This document shows, one piece after another, positions 36,456-47,640 of a DNA stretch of 64,000 nt. The translations under genes and the position numbers were made by a program. Position 1 is the stretch's first letter, and each line of letters begins with the position of its first letter. This stretch comes from Desulfatirhabdium butyrativorans DSM 18734 (GTDB taxonomy: Bacteria > Desulfobacterota > Desulfobacteria > Desulfobacterales > Desulfatirhabdiaceae). Location: NCBI RefSeq assembly GCF_000429925.1, contig NZ_KE386989.1:1-64000 (forward strand), written 5' to 3'. The notes under the pieces were generated by a model. That model saw only the letters and a program-made list of their open reading frames with translations, did no database searches and was not told the DNA's origin.

Positions 36456-37136
36456 CGATCCCGCCTGAACGGAAACCCAGATTTTGGTGCGGCGCATTGC
36501 CTGCGGCGCAGTGGGCGGTTGGCAGTGGACAGTGGACAGTGGGCAGTGGGCAGTGGGCAGTCGGCAGTCGGCAGTATGCCCGTATCACCCCGGCGAAAGC
36601 CGGGGTCCAGAACCTGTCGAAGCCTCGCAAATCCAGAACGTTGGCCTACACTGAACCTTGTAGGGACGACCGGCCGGTCGCCCCTACTGACCGCCCAATG
36701 CCCGCTGATGGTTTTTCATACCAATGTTCATGGCGAGGGGCGCCGCCCCCGTAAATGAAAATACGAACCGGCAATCCCGAGAAGGCCTTGGATCGACATT
36801 CTTGCGAAAGCCGGGGAAACAGGGCCAGGGAATTACGGCTACGACCAAGACCACGACTACGACTACGACTACGATTACGACAACGACAACGACAACGATT
36901 ACGACAACGACAACGACAACGATACCGACAACGATACCGACAACGACAACGATAGCGATACCGATAGCGATTATCTCCAGCGTTGCGAAGGGAGATATTT
37001 TCACGACAATCGCCCATGCAGCCGGGGTGTTACCCCGATAAATGAACGTCGCAGGGGCGAGCCTGGAAAAGCAGGGTTCTTCCGCTTTTATCCTGACTTC
37101 TGACTCCTGACTTCTGATATCCGACTTTCGCAGGAA
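36456..37136. repeat. Repeat-rich gap upstream of recB
   Basis: No gene. In order: a family A left end (CGCCTGAACGGAAACCC) at 36462-36480; nine heptads GGGCAGT/GGACAGT/CGGCAGT at 36513-36575; a CACCCCGGCGAAAGCCGGGGTC unit at 36588; about 23 hexamers ACGACA/ACGACT/ACGATA at 36835-36972; the constant ~100-bp segment with CCGGGGTGTTACCCCG hairpin; and octamers CTGACTTC/CTGACTCC at about 37080-37135. It is the inverted counterpart of 23764-24080. Confidence 0.85.
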
Positions 37137-39947
37137 CTATCCACTGCTTTCGCCAGAAAGAATCAGGCCCTGCGGCAGCGCTTCGCCGAAAATGGCCTGG
37201 GCATCCTGCCGCACGATGCTCGTGGGCTCCTGCACCATGCGAATGCCATCGGGCCCGACGCCGTTTGCTTCCAGCCACTGAATCAGCCGCTGCCGCTGAG
37301 CGGCTTCGATATCCCGAACCCGATCCCCCGTTCGCCTGCCCAGTTGCTGCACGCAGGACAGGCAGGCTGGCGAAATGGGCATCTGCATGCAGCCCTCGAT
37401 CCAGTTCCATGCTTCCTGGGGGGAAACGACCCGATCCGCCGTGGCGTAAAACAGCTCGCGGGCGCCGATACGCGAAAGCCCCCACAAGAGTTGGGGATAG
37501 GCTTTTCCGGAAGCGATTTCGGCCATGAGCGCCCTGCCGAGTTTCACTTTGTCCTTCACCGAAAGCCGCTCGAGATTGGCCGTCATCATCCACAGTTCCA
37601 GCCATTCCTGGACAGGCATGCGGCTCCGGGCGGATTTGCCAGGCAGGAGCAGCCCAGAGACATCCTGCAGGATTTGCCGCTGCTGGCCGGGGCTCAATCC
37701 GGCACCGATGCGGCGCCAGAAAATCCACCATTCGATCCGGACCTGCTGCTGGCCGGAAAAGACCGGTCCGGGCTTGAAAAGCTTCCACAGGTTTCTGAGC
37801 CGCTGCCCATCACAGGCATCCCCGAACCCCGGCCTCAGACAGAACCCGGTGAGATTGAGCCAGCGCATTTCATGCTCGGCCGTGCTCTTCCGGGTATCGA
37901 TGACTTCGATCAGGGCATCGGCCAAGTGGCGGATCAGGCTGAGCGGCCACTGTTCCCGGGGCCTCTCCACCATCTTTGCAATTTCCCGGACCAGCCTGGA
38001 AAGTCCTTTGGGTGTCCCCCGAAAAGCGGCGCCGATTTGTGCGGCTGCCCGCCGGATCAGCGATTCTTCAAAAATTTCGATCTCGCCCACCTCGAGCGCC
38101 ACAGCCGCCGGATCGCGCAATTGGAACTGCAGCTTCCAGCGATGCTCGCTGAGCCTGGATGTGCACCAGAGCGCCAGGGTGCCCATTTCGGTGAATTCGG
38201 CGTCGATACCGACGGGGATCGTCGTCTGGCCCCCTTTTTTCCCGTACTGGATGATGGTTTTCAGCGGCGGCATCCGGGTGAAGCTCTCGTCGATATCGAG
38301 AAGGTCACCGGTTCGATCTCCGGATCGAAAACTCGAGCTGTAGATGGGGAAAATGACCTGGGAATTGGCGAGCACCCGGAATTCCCGATCCGGCAACCGG
38401 ATGGGGGAGCCTTCCTCGAGCCCCCGCTCGACGATACAGACCGCCTTTTCAGGGGATGCGCCCGCTGCCGAAGCCGAATCGGCCACCGCCACACCCAGAT
38501 AATAGGATCGGGCGCTGCCGCTGCCGACCCGCACCCCCATCCCGCCTTTCACCAGACCGTAATAGGCGGCACCCATCGCCACGGCCAGATCGGGCTCCGG
38601 GTTTACCAGAATGCGCGGGGTGCGTTGTCTATCCTTCCCGAACCATCGGCAGACGGCCTCGCAGATCCGCGCCTGGATCAGCGAGGGCTTCAGCGAGCCG
38701 CCGTTGAACAGGATCCAGTCCGGAACGACATCGGTTCGACCCAGCGCCTGCTCGACATCCCTTCGATGTTTCTCCAGAAACCAGCCCAGGTGCCGGGTGA
38801 CTGCGGGCTCGTTTTCATAGGGCAGACCGAATTCCGTCATGCCCGCCCGATTCCGGTTCACATCCGGTGCCGAGGCATCGAGCAGGGGGAAAAAGCCATC
38901 GAGGACCACCGCTTCAACCGCCTCTCTGGAAAGCTCGGCGCTCATCGTGCCGGCAATGAGTTTGCCGCCGCCACCGACAAGGGTGATCCGCTTGCGATCC
39001 GCCGCCCCTTCCAGCAGCGCCTCCTTGGCCTGGCGGCACTGGTGGCACAGGGTCCGCCACCGGTCTCCGCTCAGGTTGGCGGCCTGTTTGCCGACCTGCT
39101 GTTCCACCATCCGGGCCAGCGCCAAATCGATGTTGTCGCCGCCCAGAATCAGGTGATCGCCCACGGCGATCCGCTCGAAACGCGGGCTTCCCGCCGCTTC
39201 CCGCAGCGTGATCAGGGAAAAATCGGTGGTGCCCCCGCCCATATCGCAGACCAGAATCAGCTCACCGGGCTGCAGGTGGCTGCTCCAGTCCGACTCGTGC
39301 AGGTTCAGGTAGGAATAGAAGGCTGCCAGCGGCTCTTCCAGAAGGGTCACCTGCCCCAGCCCTGCAATATGGGCCGCTTCAAGGGTCAATTCGCGGGCGA
39401 CTTCATCGAAGGATGCAGGAACGGTCAGAACGATGAATTGGTGTTCGAGATGGGCGTCCGGGTCATCCGGCCGCAAATGGTTCCAGGCGGAACGGATGTG
39501 AGCCAGATAGGCTGCGGAAGCCTCGAGCGGAGAGACCTTCGGGATGGCGCCTGTGGCGCCCCATGGCAGAATGGCCGCCCTGCGATCGACACCGGCATGG
39601 CACAGCCAGCTCTTGGCGGACGAGACCAGCCGGGAGGGGACATGAGCGCCGTGATCCCTGGCCCAGGCGCCGACCATGCGATCCGGTGCCATGCGGGCGT
39701 CGCTCCAGGGAAGCCGCAGGCTGTCTCTCTGGACATCGAAATCGCCTGCCAGATACAGGAAGGAAGGCAGAACGGAAAGGCGGTGAATTTCACCAGGACC
39801 GGTCAACTGGGGGATTTGAAAGAGTCGAATCCGGGAGGCATTCGTTCCGGAGCTGCCCGGGTCCGCCTGAAAAACCGCACTGTTGGTCGTTCCCAGATCG
39901 ATGCCGACGACGAGTCGCTTGTCAAGCGATGCAAATGCCGGACTCAT
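37137..39947 (-). CDS. Hsp70 (DnaK)-like ATPase protein with long C-terminal extension
   Basis: 936 aa. Actin-like ATPase domain with phosphate-1 motif GIDLGTTNSAVF, phosphate-2 segment LVCDMGGGTTDFSLI and connect regions (LLEEPLAAFYSYL, LFNGGSLKPSLI). A beta-rich region resembling the substrate-binding domain follows, and the last ~350 residues match no classic DnaK lid; this layout fits Hsp70 relatives carrying DUF3731. It lacks the EEVD-like or DnaK tail and has no dnaJ or grpE neighbour, so it is not the housekeeping chaperone. The start overlaps the hydrolase stop by 4 nt. Client unknown. Confidence 0.85.
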   Translation of the reverse strand: MSPAFASLDKRLVVGIDLGTTNSAVFQADPGSSGTNASRIRLFQIPQLTGPGEIHRLSVLPSFLYLAGDFDVQRDSLRLPWSDARMAPDRMVGAWARDHGAHVPSRLVSSAKSWLCHAGVDRRAAILPWGATGAIPKVSPLEASAAYLAHIRSAWNHLRPDDPDAHLEHQFIVLTVPASFDEVARELTLEAAHIAGLGQVTLLEEPLAAFYSYLNLHESDWSSHLQPGELILVCDMGGGTTDFSLITLREAAGSPRFERIAVGDHLILGGDNIDLALARMVEQQVGKQAANLSGDRWRTLCHQCRQAKEALLEGAADRKRITLVGGGGKLIAGTMSAELSREAVEAVVLDGFFPLLDASAPDVNRNRAGMTEFGLPYENEPAVTRHLGWFLEKHRRDVEQALGRTDVVPDWILFNGGSLKPSLIQARICEAVCRWFGKDRQRTPRILVNPEPDLAVAMGAAYYGLVKGGMGVRVGSGSARSYYLGVAVADSASAAGASPEKAVCIVERGLEEGSPIRLPDREFRVLANSQVIFPIYSSSFRSGDRTGDLLDIDESFTRMPPLKTIIQYGKKGGQTTIPVGIDAEFTEMGTLALWCTSRLSEHRWKLQFQLRDPAAVALEVGEIEIFEESLIRRAAAQIGAAFRGTPKGLSRLVREIAKMVERPREQWPLSLIRHLADALIEVIDTRKSTAEHEMRWLNLTGFCLRPGFGDACDGQRLRNLWKLFKPGPVFSGQQQVRIEWWIFWRRIGAGLSPGQQRQILQDVSGLLLPGKSARSRMPVQEWLELWMMTANLERLSVKDKVKLGRALMAEIASGKAYPQLLWGLSRIGARELFYATADRVVSPQEAWNWIEGCMQMPISPACLSCVQQLGRRTGDRVRDIEAAQRQRLIQWLEANGVGPDGIRMVQEPTSIVRQDAQAIFGEALPQGLILSGESSG

Positions 39948-40708
39948 CCCGCTTCCAGACCCATGAAGCGCAGGATCGCTTTCCCGAAGATTTCGGGCTG
40001 TTCGAGCCCCATCATGTGCCCTGCACCGGGTATCACCTCCAGCCGGGCATCCGGCAGCGTCTGCTGCAGATATTGGCCGTATTTCAGCGGAGTCAGGAGA
40101 TCGTTCTCGGCCGAGACCACCAGCGTCCGGCAGGTGATGCGGGAAAGATGGGGCATCATGTCGAATCGATCACAGGCCGAAAAATCACCCAGCACGACCG
40201 GTGCGCCGGCAGCCTTCATCTGCTGAACGAAGCGCTCTCGGAGCGCCCGATCCGCATTCGGCCCGAACGCCCAGGCATCCATGGTGGAAAACAGCGGATC
40301 GGGATTGGTGGCAAGCCCTTCGAGGATGGCTGGCGCTACCCGAAGCCTGGCCCCGGTCCCCACCAGAACGAGGCCATCGAGCCACCGAGGGCCGCGCAGG
40401 CCGATGGTCAGGGCGATGGCGCCACCGAGAGAATGCCCGGCTACGGTGACAGCCGTCCAGCCGCAACGGGCAACGACGGCTTCGCTGACATCGGCATAGT
40501 CTTCCACCGATGTCCTTCCCGATCCGCCAGATTTGCCATGGCCGGGAAGATCGATGGCAGCCACCCGGATCCGGGTTTCCGACAGCAGGTTCTGCGGCCA
40601 GTGGGTGTGATCCCCGCCTGAGCCGTGAATCAACAGCAGGGTCTTTTCGGAAGCACTTTCGCTGACATGAACGTAAATCGATTCCGTACCGATGGAAATA
40701 TCTGGCAT
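39944..40708 (-). CDS. Alpha/beta hydrolase
   Basis: 254 aa. Catalytic triad candidates: nucleophile Ser in VAGHSLGGAI, acid Asp in SAENDLLTPL, and His in GAGHMMGLEQ. The oxyanion region is LLLIHGSGGDHTHW. ATG 40708 (MPDISIG) has GGAG 6 nt upstream; the longer frame to 40828 starts inside the neighbouring toxin gene region. It is translationally coupled to the Hsp70-like gene (ATGA overlap). The substrate is not predictable. Confidence 0.87.
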   Translation of the reverse strand: MPDISIGTESIYVHVSESASEKTLLLIHGSGGDHTHWPQNLLSETRIRVAAIDLPGHGKSGGSGRTSVEDYADVSEAVVARCGWTAVTVAGHSLGGAIALTIGLRGPRWLDGLVLVGTGARLRVAPAILEGLATNPDPLFSTMDAWAFGPNADRALRERFVQQMKAAGAPVVLGDFSACDRFDMMPHLSRITCRTLVVSAENDLLTPLKYGQYLQQTLPDARLEVIPGAGHMMGLEQPEIFGKAILRFMGLEAG

Positions 40709-40775
40709 GATAGCTCCACAATTCGCAACACGGATGAGGGAAGAAAAGGGTTCTTGGATCCCGGATGCTTTGTTG

Positions 40776-41150
40776 TCAATCTCTCTCAATGGGCAAGGAC
40801 CGGATGCGCATCCGATTTTGTTCAACAACCACTACGCTTCCTGCATTCAGATCCTGTTCGATTGCCGGCAAATTCGCCAGCAGCAGTGTAACCTGATATT
40901 CGGGACGGCGCTGAGACAATCTCCGAAACAAAACGACGGACGGTTTGTTTTCTTTCCACAAAGCCAACAACGTTCCGAAATCCGTATCCGCCGACACAAC
41001 AATACGATCCATGTTTTTCGCTGTTGTAAAAATTTCTTTGTCAGAAGCATCCTGAAGCCCGATCTCCCTGACATGCACCGTATCATATCCTGCCTGACGC
41101 AAACCGTCTGCAACAAACGGAGAAAGTGCATTGTCAATGAGGAATCTCAA
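40776..41150 (-). CDS. DUF5615 PIN-like toxin
   Basis: 124 aa. The opening [11 protein letters not shown] with Asp6, [29 protein letters not shown] and SVVLFR are the standard DUF5615 (Mut7-C/PIN-like) pattern. Such proteins are RNase-type toxins paired with DUF433 antitoxins. It begins one base after the DUF433 gene. The last residues (SLPIERD) overlap nothing else. Confidence 0.88.
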   Translation of the reverse strand: MRFLIDNALSPFVADGLRQAGYDTVHVREIGLQDASDKEIFTTAKNMDRIVVSADTDFGTLLALWKENKPSVVLFRRLSQRRPEYQVTLLLANLPAIEQDLNAGSVVVVEQNRMRIRSLPIERD

Positions 41151-41151
41151 T

Positions 41152-41382
41152 TCATGCCGCTTTCAGCAAAGGCAGTTCACGTTCTCTGACCGCTTCAGCG
41201 GCATATCTCAATGATTCCGATATATCATCAGCCTCGAGATCAGGATAAGCCCCCAGTATTTCGTTCATTTCCATACCGTCGGCAACCATGCCGACCACTG
41301 TAGCAACCGGAATGCGCAGACCTCTTATACACGGAATACCGCCCATCTGATCGAAATTGACTGTAATTCTGGAGAATCTCAT
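41152..41382 (-). CDS. DUF433 antitoxin
   Basis: 76 aa. The pattern [24 protein letters not shown] then [14 protein letters not shown], with ALRYAA-like [10 protein letters not shown], is typical DUF433, a winged-helix antitoxin. AGGAGG precedes the ATG at 41382. It forms a toxin-antitoxin operon with the following DUF5615 gene. Confidence 0.9.
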   Translation of the reverse strand: MRFSRITVNFDQMGGIPCIRGLRIPVATVVGMVADGMEMNEILGAYPDLEADDISESLRYAAEAVRERELPLLKAA

Positions 41383-41637
41383 GAAACCTCCTTTATTTCA
41401 CGGCAGATGTCGTCATTCCCGGTGTGATGCTCTGAACGGTCATCATCTGCGGATTTTTTTACCCTCACCCCGACCCTGTCCCGCTGGGAGAGGGACTTAA
41501 GGGAAATCGCAATGAATGCCGCCCAAGGCATATCCAAAACGCATGGCTTGCTTCAAAGGCCATGATCTGCGGAAAATCTTCGGGCCAGCGTCCCCACATC
41601 CTCATTCCAACAGGATCGGGGTCCCCTTCGCCATGGC

Positions 41638-44088
41638 CTATGGCCTCAGGATGGCATCGAGGCCCGGCGTCGCGCCATCCGGCGGGTTCATGGGCGAAAG
41701 TGCGATGTCATCCGTCCGGAACAGCGGTGTCCGTTCATCCTGGATCAAGGCATGGGAAAGCACCTCGTCCATGTGCTCCACGAAGACGATTTCCATCTCC
41801 TGCAGCACATAATCCGGGATGTCCTTGAGGTCTTTCTCGTTCTCGACGGGCATCAGCACCTTGCGAATGCCACCCCGGTTCGCAGCGAGGATCTTTTCCT
41901 TGACCCCACCGATGGGCAGCACCCGTCCCCGCAGGGTAATTTCTCCGGTCATGGCCAGGTTGCGGTAAACCGGCTTGCGGGTCAGCGCCGAAACCAGGGA
42001 TGTACACATGGAAATACCCGCCGAAGGACCATCCTTGGGAATGGCGCCCTCGGGGATGTGGATGTGGATGTCGCTGGTTTGGTGAAAATCCGCCGCAATG
42101 CCCAGTTGATCCGTGCGGCTGCGCACATAGCTGATGGCGGCCTGGGCGGACTCCTTCATGACATCCCCAAGTTTTCCGGTGACGATGTGGTCCCCTTTTC
42201 CGGGAAGAATCAGGGTTTCGATGGTGAGCAGCTCCCCGCCGACCTGGGTCCAGGCAAGACCCGTCACCATGCCGATCTGATCCAGGTCTTCCACCTGGCC
42301 ATGCCGGTATTGCGGCGGGCCGAGCAGCTTCTGCACCATTTCGGGCGTCACGCTCACTTCGGCGGTTTCCGGGCTTTTGACGATTTCCCGTGCGATCTTC
42401 CGGCAGATGGAGGCGATTTCCCGCTCGAGGTTCCGCACCCCGGCTTCCCGGGTGTAACGCTGGATAATCAGCAGAATGGCTTCCCGGGTGAACTGGACGT
42501 TTTTTCCTTCGAGACCGTTGAGACGGAGTTGCTTGGTGATCAGAAAATCCCGGGCGATATGGAATTTTTCGTGCTCCGTATATCCGGCAATCCGGATGAT
42601 CTCCATGCGATCCTGCAACGGAAGCGGGATTTCGGGAAGGGTATTGGCCGTCGTGACGAAGAGAATGTCCGAGAGGTCGTAATCCACATCGAGGTAATGG
42701 TCGTTGAACGAGGCATTCTGCTCGGGATCGAGCACTTCGAGCAGGGCTGCGGAAGGATCCCCCCGAAAATCCATGCTCATCTTGTCCACCTCGTCGAGGC
42801 AAAACACGGGATTGTTCACCCCGACCTTGCGCAACGACTGGATGATCTTTCCCGGCATGGCGCCGATGTAAGTCCTGCGGTGTCCCCGGATTTCGGCCTC
42901 ATCCCGGACGCCGCCGAGGGAAAGCCGGACGAATTTCCTGCCCGTCGCACGGGCGATGGATTTGGCAAGCGATGTTTTGCCGACTCCCGGAGGGCCGACG
43001 AAACACAGAATCGGACCCTTGACCTTTTCGACGAGGGCCTGAACGGCAAGGTATTCGACGATGCGCTCCTTGGGTTTTTCCAGGCCGAAATGGTCTTCGT
43101 CGAGAATGCGCTCGGCCTCCTCGATGTCGTGGAGCACTTCCACCCGCTCATACCAGGGCAGGCTGATCAGCCAGTCGATGTAATTGCGAACGACCGTGGC
43201 CTCCGCGGACATGGGCGACATCATCTTGAGCTTTTTCAGCTCGTGCTCGACTTTTTCCGTCGCCTCCCTGGACATCTTCTTGTTGCGGATCTGCTCTTCG
43301 AGCTCCTGCATATCATCCATGGGGTCTTCTTCGACGCCCATTTCCTTCTTGATCGCCCGGATCTGCTCGTTGAGATAGTAACTTTTCTGGGTTTTTTCCA
43401 TCTGCTCCTTCACGCGGACCTTGATCTTCTGGTCGAGCTGGAAAATGTCGATTTCGGTCCGGATGAGGCTCAGCAGGAGCGTGAGGCGTTCGTTGAGGTC
43501 CGCCGTTTCGAGCAGTCTGCGCTTGTCGTCCGTCTTGAAGGCAAAATGGGCGGCAAGGGTGTCTCCCAGTTGGGAAAGATCGGAAATCCCGCCTACGGTC
43601 GTGACAAAATCCTTGGGCACGTTCTTGTTGATGGCGGTATATTCCTCGAATGCGCTCATGATGGCCCTGCCCAGGGCCATCGCTTCCTTGTCGGGGGCAA
43701 CCACCGGATCGAGCGGTTCGATCTCCACCATGAAAAAGTCGACGTCCTGAACGAAGCGCCGGATGATCCCGCGCTGTTTGCCTTCGATCAGGGCCTTGAC
43801 CGTCCCGTCCGGCAGCCGCAGCAACTGCAGCACCTTGCCGACGGTACCGATCTGACCGATATCGTGGATCTGGGGATTGTCCTGCCCTTCCCGGTTCTGG
43901 GTCGCCAGAAACACGCGTTTTTCGGCGTTCATGGCATCCGTCAGGGCCTTGACGGATTTGGATCGCCCCACGAAAAGCGGGGCGACCATGTGCGGAAAGA
44001 TGATGATGTCACGCAGGGGCAACAGGGGCAACAAGATGTTCTCGGGCATGGATCGTGTCCAGACAGTTTTCTTGAAGAAACGGATCAT
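41638..44088 (-). CDS. lon: ATP-dependent protease Lon
   Basis: 816 aa in the longest frame; ATG 44049 ([14 protein letters not shown]) is an alternative start giving 803 aa, and neither has a strong ribosome-binding site. N-terminal LON substrate-binding domain ([21 protein letters not shown]), AAA+ module with [13 protein letters not shown] and FCLDEVDKM, and a Ser-Lys protease domain with Ser689 in KDGPSAG and Lys732 in GGVKEK. Degrades misfolded and regulatory proteins in the cytoplasm. It follows clpX on the same strand, as in the common tig-clpP-clpX-lon order. Confidence 0.97.
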   Translation of the reverse strand: MIRFFKKTVWTRSMPENILLPLLPLRDIIIFPHMVAPLFVGRSKSVKALTDAMNAEKRVFLATQNREGQDNPQIHDIGQIGTVGKVLQLLRLPDGTVKALIEGKQRGIIRRFVQDVDFFMVEIEPLDPVVAPDKEAMALGRAIMSAFEEYTAINKNVPKDFVTTVGGISDLSQLGDTLAAHFAFKTDDKRRLLETADLNERLTLLLSLIRTEIDIFQLDQKIKVRVKEQMEKTQKSYYLNEQIRAIKKEMGVEEDPMDDMQELEEQIRNKKMSREATEKVEHELKKLKMMSPMSAEATVVRNYIDWLISLPWYERVEVLHDIEEAERILDEDHFGLEKPKERIVEYLAVQALVEKVKGPILCFVGPPGVGKTSLAKSIARATGRKFVRLSLGGVRDEAEIRGHRRTYIGAMPGKIIQSLRKVGVNNPVFCLDEVDKMSMDFRGDPSAALLEVLDPEQNASFNDHYLDVDYDLSDILFVTTANTLPEIPLPLQDRMEIIRIAGYTEHEKFHIARDFLITKQLRLNGLEGKNVQFTREAILLIIQRYTREAGVRNLEREIASICRKIAREIVKSPETAEVSVTPEMVQKLLGPPQYRHGQVEDLDQIGMVTGLAWTQVGGELLTIETLILPGKGDHIVTGKLGDVMKESAQAAISYVRSRTDQLGIAADFHQTSDIHIHIPEGAIPKDGPSAGISMCTSLVSALTRKPVYRNLAMTGEITLRGRVLPIGGVKEKILAANRGGIRKVLMPVENEKDLKDIPDYVLQEMEIVFVEHMDEVLSHALIQDERTPLFRTDDIALSPMNPPDGATPGLDAILRP

Positions 44089-44250
44089 AGGGGATCCGAT
44101 GGATTCGGGTCGGCATTCAAACGGATACTCGTGTCAGCTTCGCTGCCCGGCGACTCGACGTTCGGAATGCATGGTCTCATCGCTGTCTGCTTTCGCGGTC
44201 TCCGTTCGAATGCTTGCCGGGATATCATTGATGGCAAAATGGAACCGGTT

Positions 44251-45504
44251 TCAGGCCTGTTTACGGGTTTGCTCGTAAATGAGGATCGGTTTTTCGTGGT
44301 TCAGGATCACTTCTTCGCCGATCACGCATTCTGTGACGTTCTCCATGGAAGGCAGCTCGAACATGATATCGATCAGGCAACTTTCCAGAATGGCCCGAAG
44401 CCCTCTGGCGCCGGATTTCCGGGCGATCGCCTCGCGGGCGATTGCGGAAATGGCGCTGTCCGTGATCCGCAGGTTGACGTTTTCCATCTCGAAGAGCTTC
44501 TTGTATTGCTTGACCAGGGCATTCCTGGGTTCCTGCAGGATGCGGATCATGGAGGACTCCGTCAGCTCGTCGAGAGTAGCCATGACGGGAAGTCTTCCAA
44601 TGAATTCGGGGATCATGCCGAATTTCATCAAGTCTTCCGGCTGGACAATCCGGAGCAGCTCGCCCACTTTCATGGTTTCCTTGTCCATGATCTTGGCGCC
44701 GAAACCCATGATGTTGGAGCCGAGTCTGCGCTGGATGATTTTGTCGAGGCCGTTGAATGTCCCGCCGCAGATGAACAGGATGTTGGACGTATCCACCTTG
44801 ACGAAATCCTGCTGCGGATGTTTTCTGCCGCCTTTGGGCGGAACGCTTGCCGTGGTGCCTTCGATGATTTTCAGCAGGGCCTGCTGCACGCCTTCCCCCG
44901 AAACGTCCCGGGTAATGGAAGGATTGTCCGACTTGGATGCAATCTTGTCGATTTCGTCGATGTAAACGATCCCCCGCCTGGCCCGCTCGACATCGTAGTC
45001 GGCATTCTGCAGCAGGGAGAGAATGATGTTTTCCACATCCTCACCCACATAGCCCGCTTCGGTCAGACTGGTGGCATCGGCGATGGTGAACGGTACGTTC
45101 AAGAACCGGGCGAGCGTCTGCGCGAGCAGGGTTTTGCCGCTTCCGGTCGGGCCGATCAGCAGGATGTTGCTTTTCTGAATTTCGACATCCGTCTGGCTGT
45201 TCGCGGAAGGGGCTGCATCCAGACGCTTGTAATGGTTGTAGACCGCAACGGAGAGGATTCTTTTGGCGTAATCCTGCTCGATCACGTAATCGTCCAGAAC
45301 GGCCTTGATTTGCTTGGGCGAGAGCGTACGCTGGGCGGCATCTCCTTCGGTGTCGTTTTCTTCCGCAATGATTTCGCTGCAGATTTTGATGCACTCGTCA
45401 CAGATGTATACGGCAGGCCCGGCAATGAGCTTGGCCACCTCGTTCTGGTTCTTGCCGCAGAACGAGCAATAAAGATTGTCTTTGTGATCGTCTTTTTTCG
45501 CCAT
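44251..45504 (-). CDS. clpX: ClpX, ATPase subunit of Clp protease
   Basis: 417 aa AAA+ unfoldase. Zinc-binding domain Cys13, Cys16, Cys35 and Cys38, Walker A GPTGSGKT at 118-125, Walker [11 protein letters not shown], and the ClpP-binding IGF-type loop region ([14 protein letters not shown]). GGAGG lies 6 nt before ATG. The gene starts one base after clpP stops, so the two are co-expressed. Confidence 0.97.
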   Translation of the reverse strand: MAKKDDHKDNLYCSFCGKNQNEVAKLIAGPAVYICDECIKICSEIIAEENDTEGDAAQRTLSPKQIKAVLDDYVIEQDYAKRILSVAVYNHYKRLDAAPSANSQTDVEIQKSNILLIGPTGSGKTLLAQTLARFLNVPFTIADATSLTEAGYVGEDVENIILSLLQNADYDVERARRGIVYIDEIDKIASKSDNPSITRDVSGEGVQQALLKIIEGTTASVPPKGGRKHPQQDFVKVDTSNILFICGGTFNGLDKIIQRRLGSNIMGFGAKIMDKETMKVGELLRIVQPEDLMKFGMIPEFIGRLPVMATLDELTESSMIRILQEPRNALVKQYKKLFEMENVNLRITDSAISAIAREAIARKSGARGLRAILESCLIDIMFELPSMENVTECVIGEEVILNHEKPILIYEQTRKQA

Positions 45505-45505
45505 A

Positions 45506-46117
45506 TCAGGCCTCCGTTTTGAAAATGCGATCGAGATCTTCCCGGTTGCGGATGACGTGGTCCACGATACCGTATTCTTTGGCTTCCTGCCCGGACATGA
45601 AAAAATCCCGATCCGTATCCCGCTGGATCACGTCGATGGGCCTGCCGGTGTGCTGGGCCAGGATCTGGTTCAACGTGTCCTTGAGCCTGAGAATTTCCTT
45701 GGCCTGGATGGCGATATCGGATGCCTGCCCCTGCGAGCCGCCCATGGGCTGGTGGATCATGATCCGGCAATTGGGAAGCGAATAGCGTTTGTTCGGGTCT
45801 CCCGCAGCCAGAAGAAGCGCCGCCATGCTGGCCGCCTGGCCGATGCACACCGTCGTGATTCCCGGTTTGATGTATTGCATCGTGTCGTAGATCGCAAGCC
45901 CTGCGGTGACGGAGCCGCCCGGCGAATTGATGTAGAAATTGATTTCCCGGCCGGGGTCTTCCGATTCCAGAAAAAGCATCTGGGCGATGAGCAGGTTGGC
46001 GACATCGTCGGTAATGACCGTCCCCAGAAAAATGATCCGGTCCTTCAACAAACGGGAATAAATGTCGTATGCCCGTTCGCCTCTGCTGGTCTGTTCAATG
46101 ACAATGGGTACTAACAA
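45506..46117 (-). CDS. clpP: ClpP, proteolytic subunit
   Basis: 203 aa serine protease forming the Clp double-ring chamber. Catalytic Ser97 in GQAASMAA, His122 in MIHQPMGG and an Asp in the [12 protein letters not shown] segment are visible. The start codon is TTG (46117) with a perfect AGGAGG 6 nt upstream, which decides the start. It lies between tig and clpX. Confidence 0.97.
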   Translation of the reverse strand: MLVPIVIEQTSRGERAYDIYSRLLKDRIIFLGTVITDDVANLLIAQMLFLESEDPGREINFYINSPGGSVTAGLAIYDTMQYIKPGITTVCIGQAASMAALLLAAGDPNKRYSLPNCRIMIHQPMGGSQGQASDIAIQAKEILRLKDTLNQILAQHTGRPIDVIQRDTDRDFFMSGQEAKEYGIVDHVIRNREDLDRIFKTEA

Positions 46118-46249
46118 AATGAACCTCCTGAAAATGCAAAGGGTGCTGGGCTTCCCCCCGGCCGTCTCCGGAAAGCCGAATGGTCGAATGTCGATACAGC
46201 GCTCTCACGGAAAAACCCGTCAGGGGGCATCGTCGATGGACAAAGATCC

Positions 46250-47569
46250 CTATTCAACGATTTCCTCTTCGATATTTTCCCCGGTTTCCGCTTCGGCCGG
46301 AACTTCCGTGATGTTGCATGAGTCTACAATAAGGCGCATCGCCTTTTTTTCAAGAAGGGTTTCCCGAAGGCTATCCATCATGGCTCCATTGGCATTGTAG
46401 TACTGTTCGATGACATTGGCGTCCTGGCCGATGCCTTCGGCCATATTTCGATAGAATTCCTTCAGGTCCGCTTCCTCGACAAGCACCCCTTCCTGCCTGG
46501 CGACCTTTTCGAGGATCAGATGTCTTCTGGCCTGCTTTTCAGCCAACGGTCGGTATCTTTCCTTGAGAGCCGCTTCATCGAGATTTTCCGGTTTCCCGCC
46601 ATGATACTGGATCGCCCTTTTATAGTCCTCGACAATGATATCGTTTTCGATGTCGATCAATTTCTGCGGGACTTCAAAGTGAATCATGGTGTCGATTTCA
46701 GCGAAAATGTCTTCATGCAATTTCTGTTCCGCGCGTTTCCGATACCCTGCATCCAGCCTTTCCCGGATGGCCTGTTTGAGTTCCTCCAGATTCTGGAAAT
46801 CGCCAAGCTGTTTGGCCAGCTCATCATCTATGGCCGGGAGAATGGGCGCGCGAATTTCGACAAGCCGGACTTCAAACACCAGCGTCTTCCCGGCGAACAC
46901 CTCCATCCGGTGCCCCTCGGGAAAAGAGACGGTAACGGTCCTTGTTTCGTCAACCTGCATTCCGTCTATGGCCTGATCGAAATCCGCCGTAAAGAAATGG
47001 TTTCCCATCGTGTAGCGAAAATCGTTTTCCGCCGCGACGGTCTGCCCGTTTTCCGTGGCCTTGTATTGGAGAATGGCCATATCTCCATCTTTCAGGGGGC
47101 GAGTTTCAGCGATTTTTTCGTAGCGGGTCAGGTTTTTCTGATGCAGCTTGAGGTGGGTCTCGACTTCCTGATCGCTCGGCGTGTGACATTTTCGGGTAAC
47201 CGCAATCCCCCTGAACGGTATATCGGCAAGATTCGGTTTCACTTCAATTTCTGTCTGAAAACGGTAGGGTGGATCGGAGGAAAGATCGAGCGCGCTGATC
47301 GGAAGGATATGAACGATATCCTTTTCTTTCGCCATCATTTCCTGGATGGCGTTGTCCATCAAATCGAGAGCGACGTCCTTTTGTGCTTCTTTCTGGAACT
47401 TGCGCTCCAGAACAGCCCTTGGCACTTTTCCGGGCCGGAAGCCCTTGACGGAGATTTTCTGGTTCAGTTCCCTGTAATAGGTGTCGATTTTTTGACGGAT
47501 TTCATCTTCTGGAAATTCGAATGAAACGGTTTTCCTGATTTCACTGGCGGATTCAATCGAATAATTCAT
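46250..47569 (-). CDS. tig: Trigger factor, ribosome-associated chaperone
   Basis: 439 aa. N-terminal ribosome-binding domain with KGFRPGKVPRAVLERKF (the GFRxGKxP ribosome-contact signature), an FKBP-type prolyl isomerase domain in the middle (KDGDMAILQYKATENGQ...), and an alpha-helical C-terminal chaperone domain. Assists folding of nascent chains. First gene of the tig-clpP-clpX-lon block; a 132-nt gap separates it from clpP. Confidence 0.96.
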   Translation of the reverse strand: MNYSIESASEIRKTVSFEFPEDEIRQKIDTYYRELNQKISVKGFRPGKVPRAVLERKFQKEAQKDVALDLMDNAIQEMMAKEKDIVHILPISALDLSSDPPYRFQTEIEVKPNLADIPFRGIAVTRKCHTPSDQEVETHLKLHQKNLTRYEKIAETRPLKDGDMAILQYKATENGQTVAAENDFRYTMGNHFFTADFDQAIDGMQVDETRTVTVSFPEGHRMEVFAGKTLVFEVRLVEIRAPILPAIDDELAKQLGDFQNLEELKQAIRERLDAGYRKRAEQKLHEDIFAEIDTMIHFEVPQKLIDIENDIIVEDYKRAIQYHGGKPENLDEAALKERYRPLAEKQARRHLILEKVARQEGVLVEEADLKEFYRNMAEGIGQDANVIEQYYNANGAMMDSLRETLLEKKAMRLIVDSCNITEVPAEAETGENIEEEIVE

Positions 47570-47640
47570 GGTGTTGTTGCCGACCCTTTCTGGTTAAGTT
47601 GATGGATTGAAACACAAATGAAGATATACCGAAAGCCGTT

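Noticed and set aside
32904-36758. 1284-codon plus-strand open frame opposite recB
   Set aside because: Antisense shadow of a clear RecB protein, produced by high-GC codon use; the translation shows no domain.
37344-40226. 960-codon plus-strand open frame opposite the Hsp70-like gene
   Set aside because: Antisense shadow of the Hsp70-like and hydrolase genes.
41752-45522. 1256-codon plus-strand open frame opposite lon and clpX
   Set aside because: Antisense shadow; lon and clpX are unmistakable on the minus strand.
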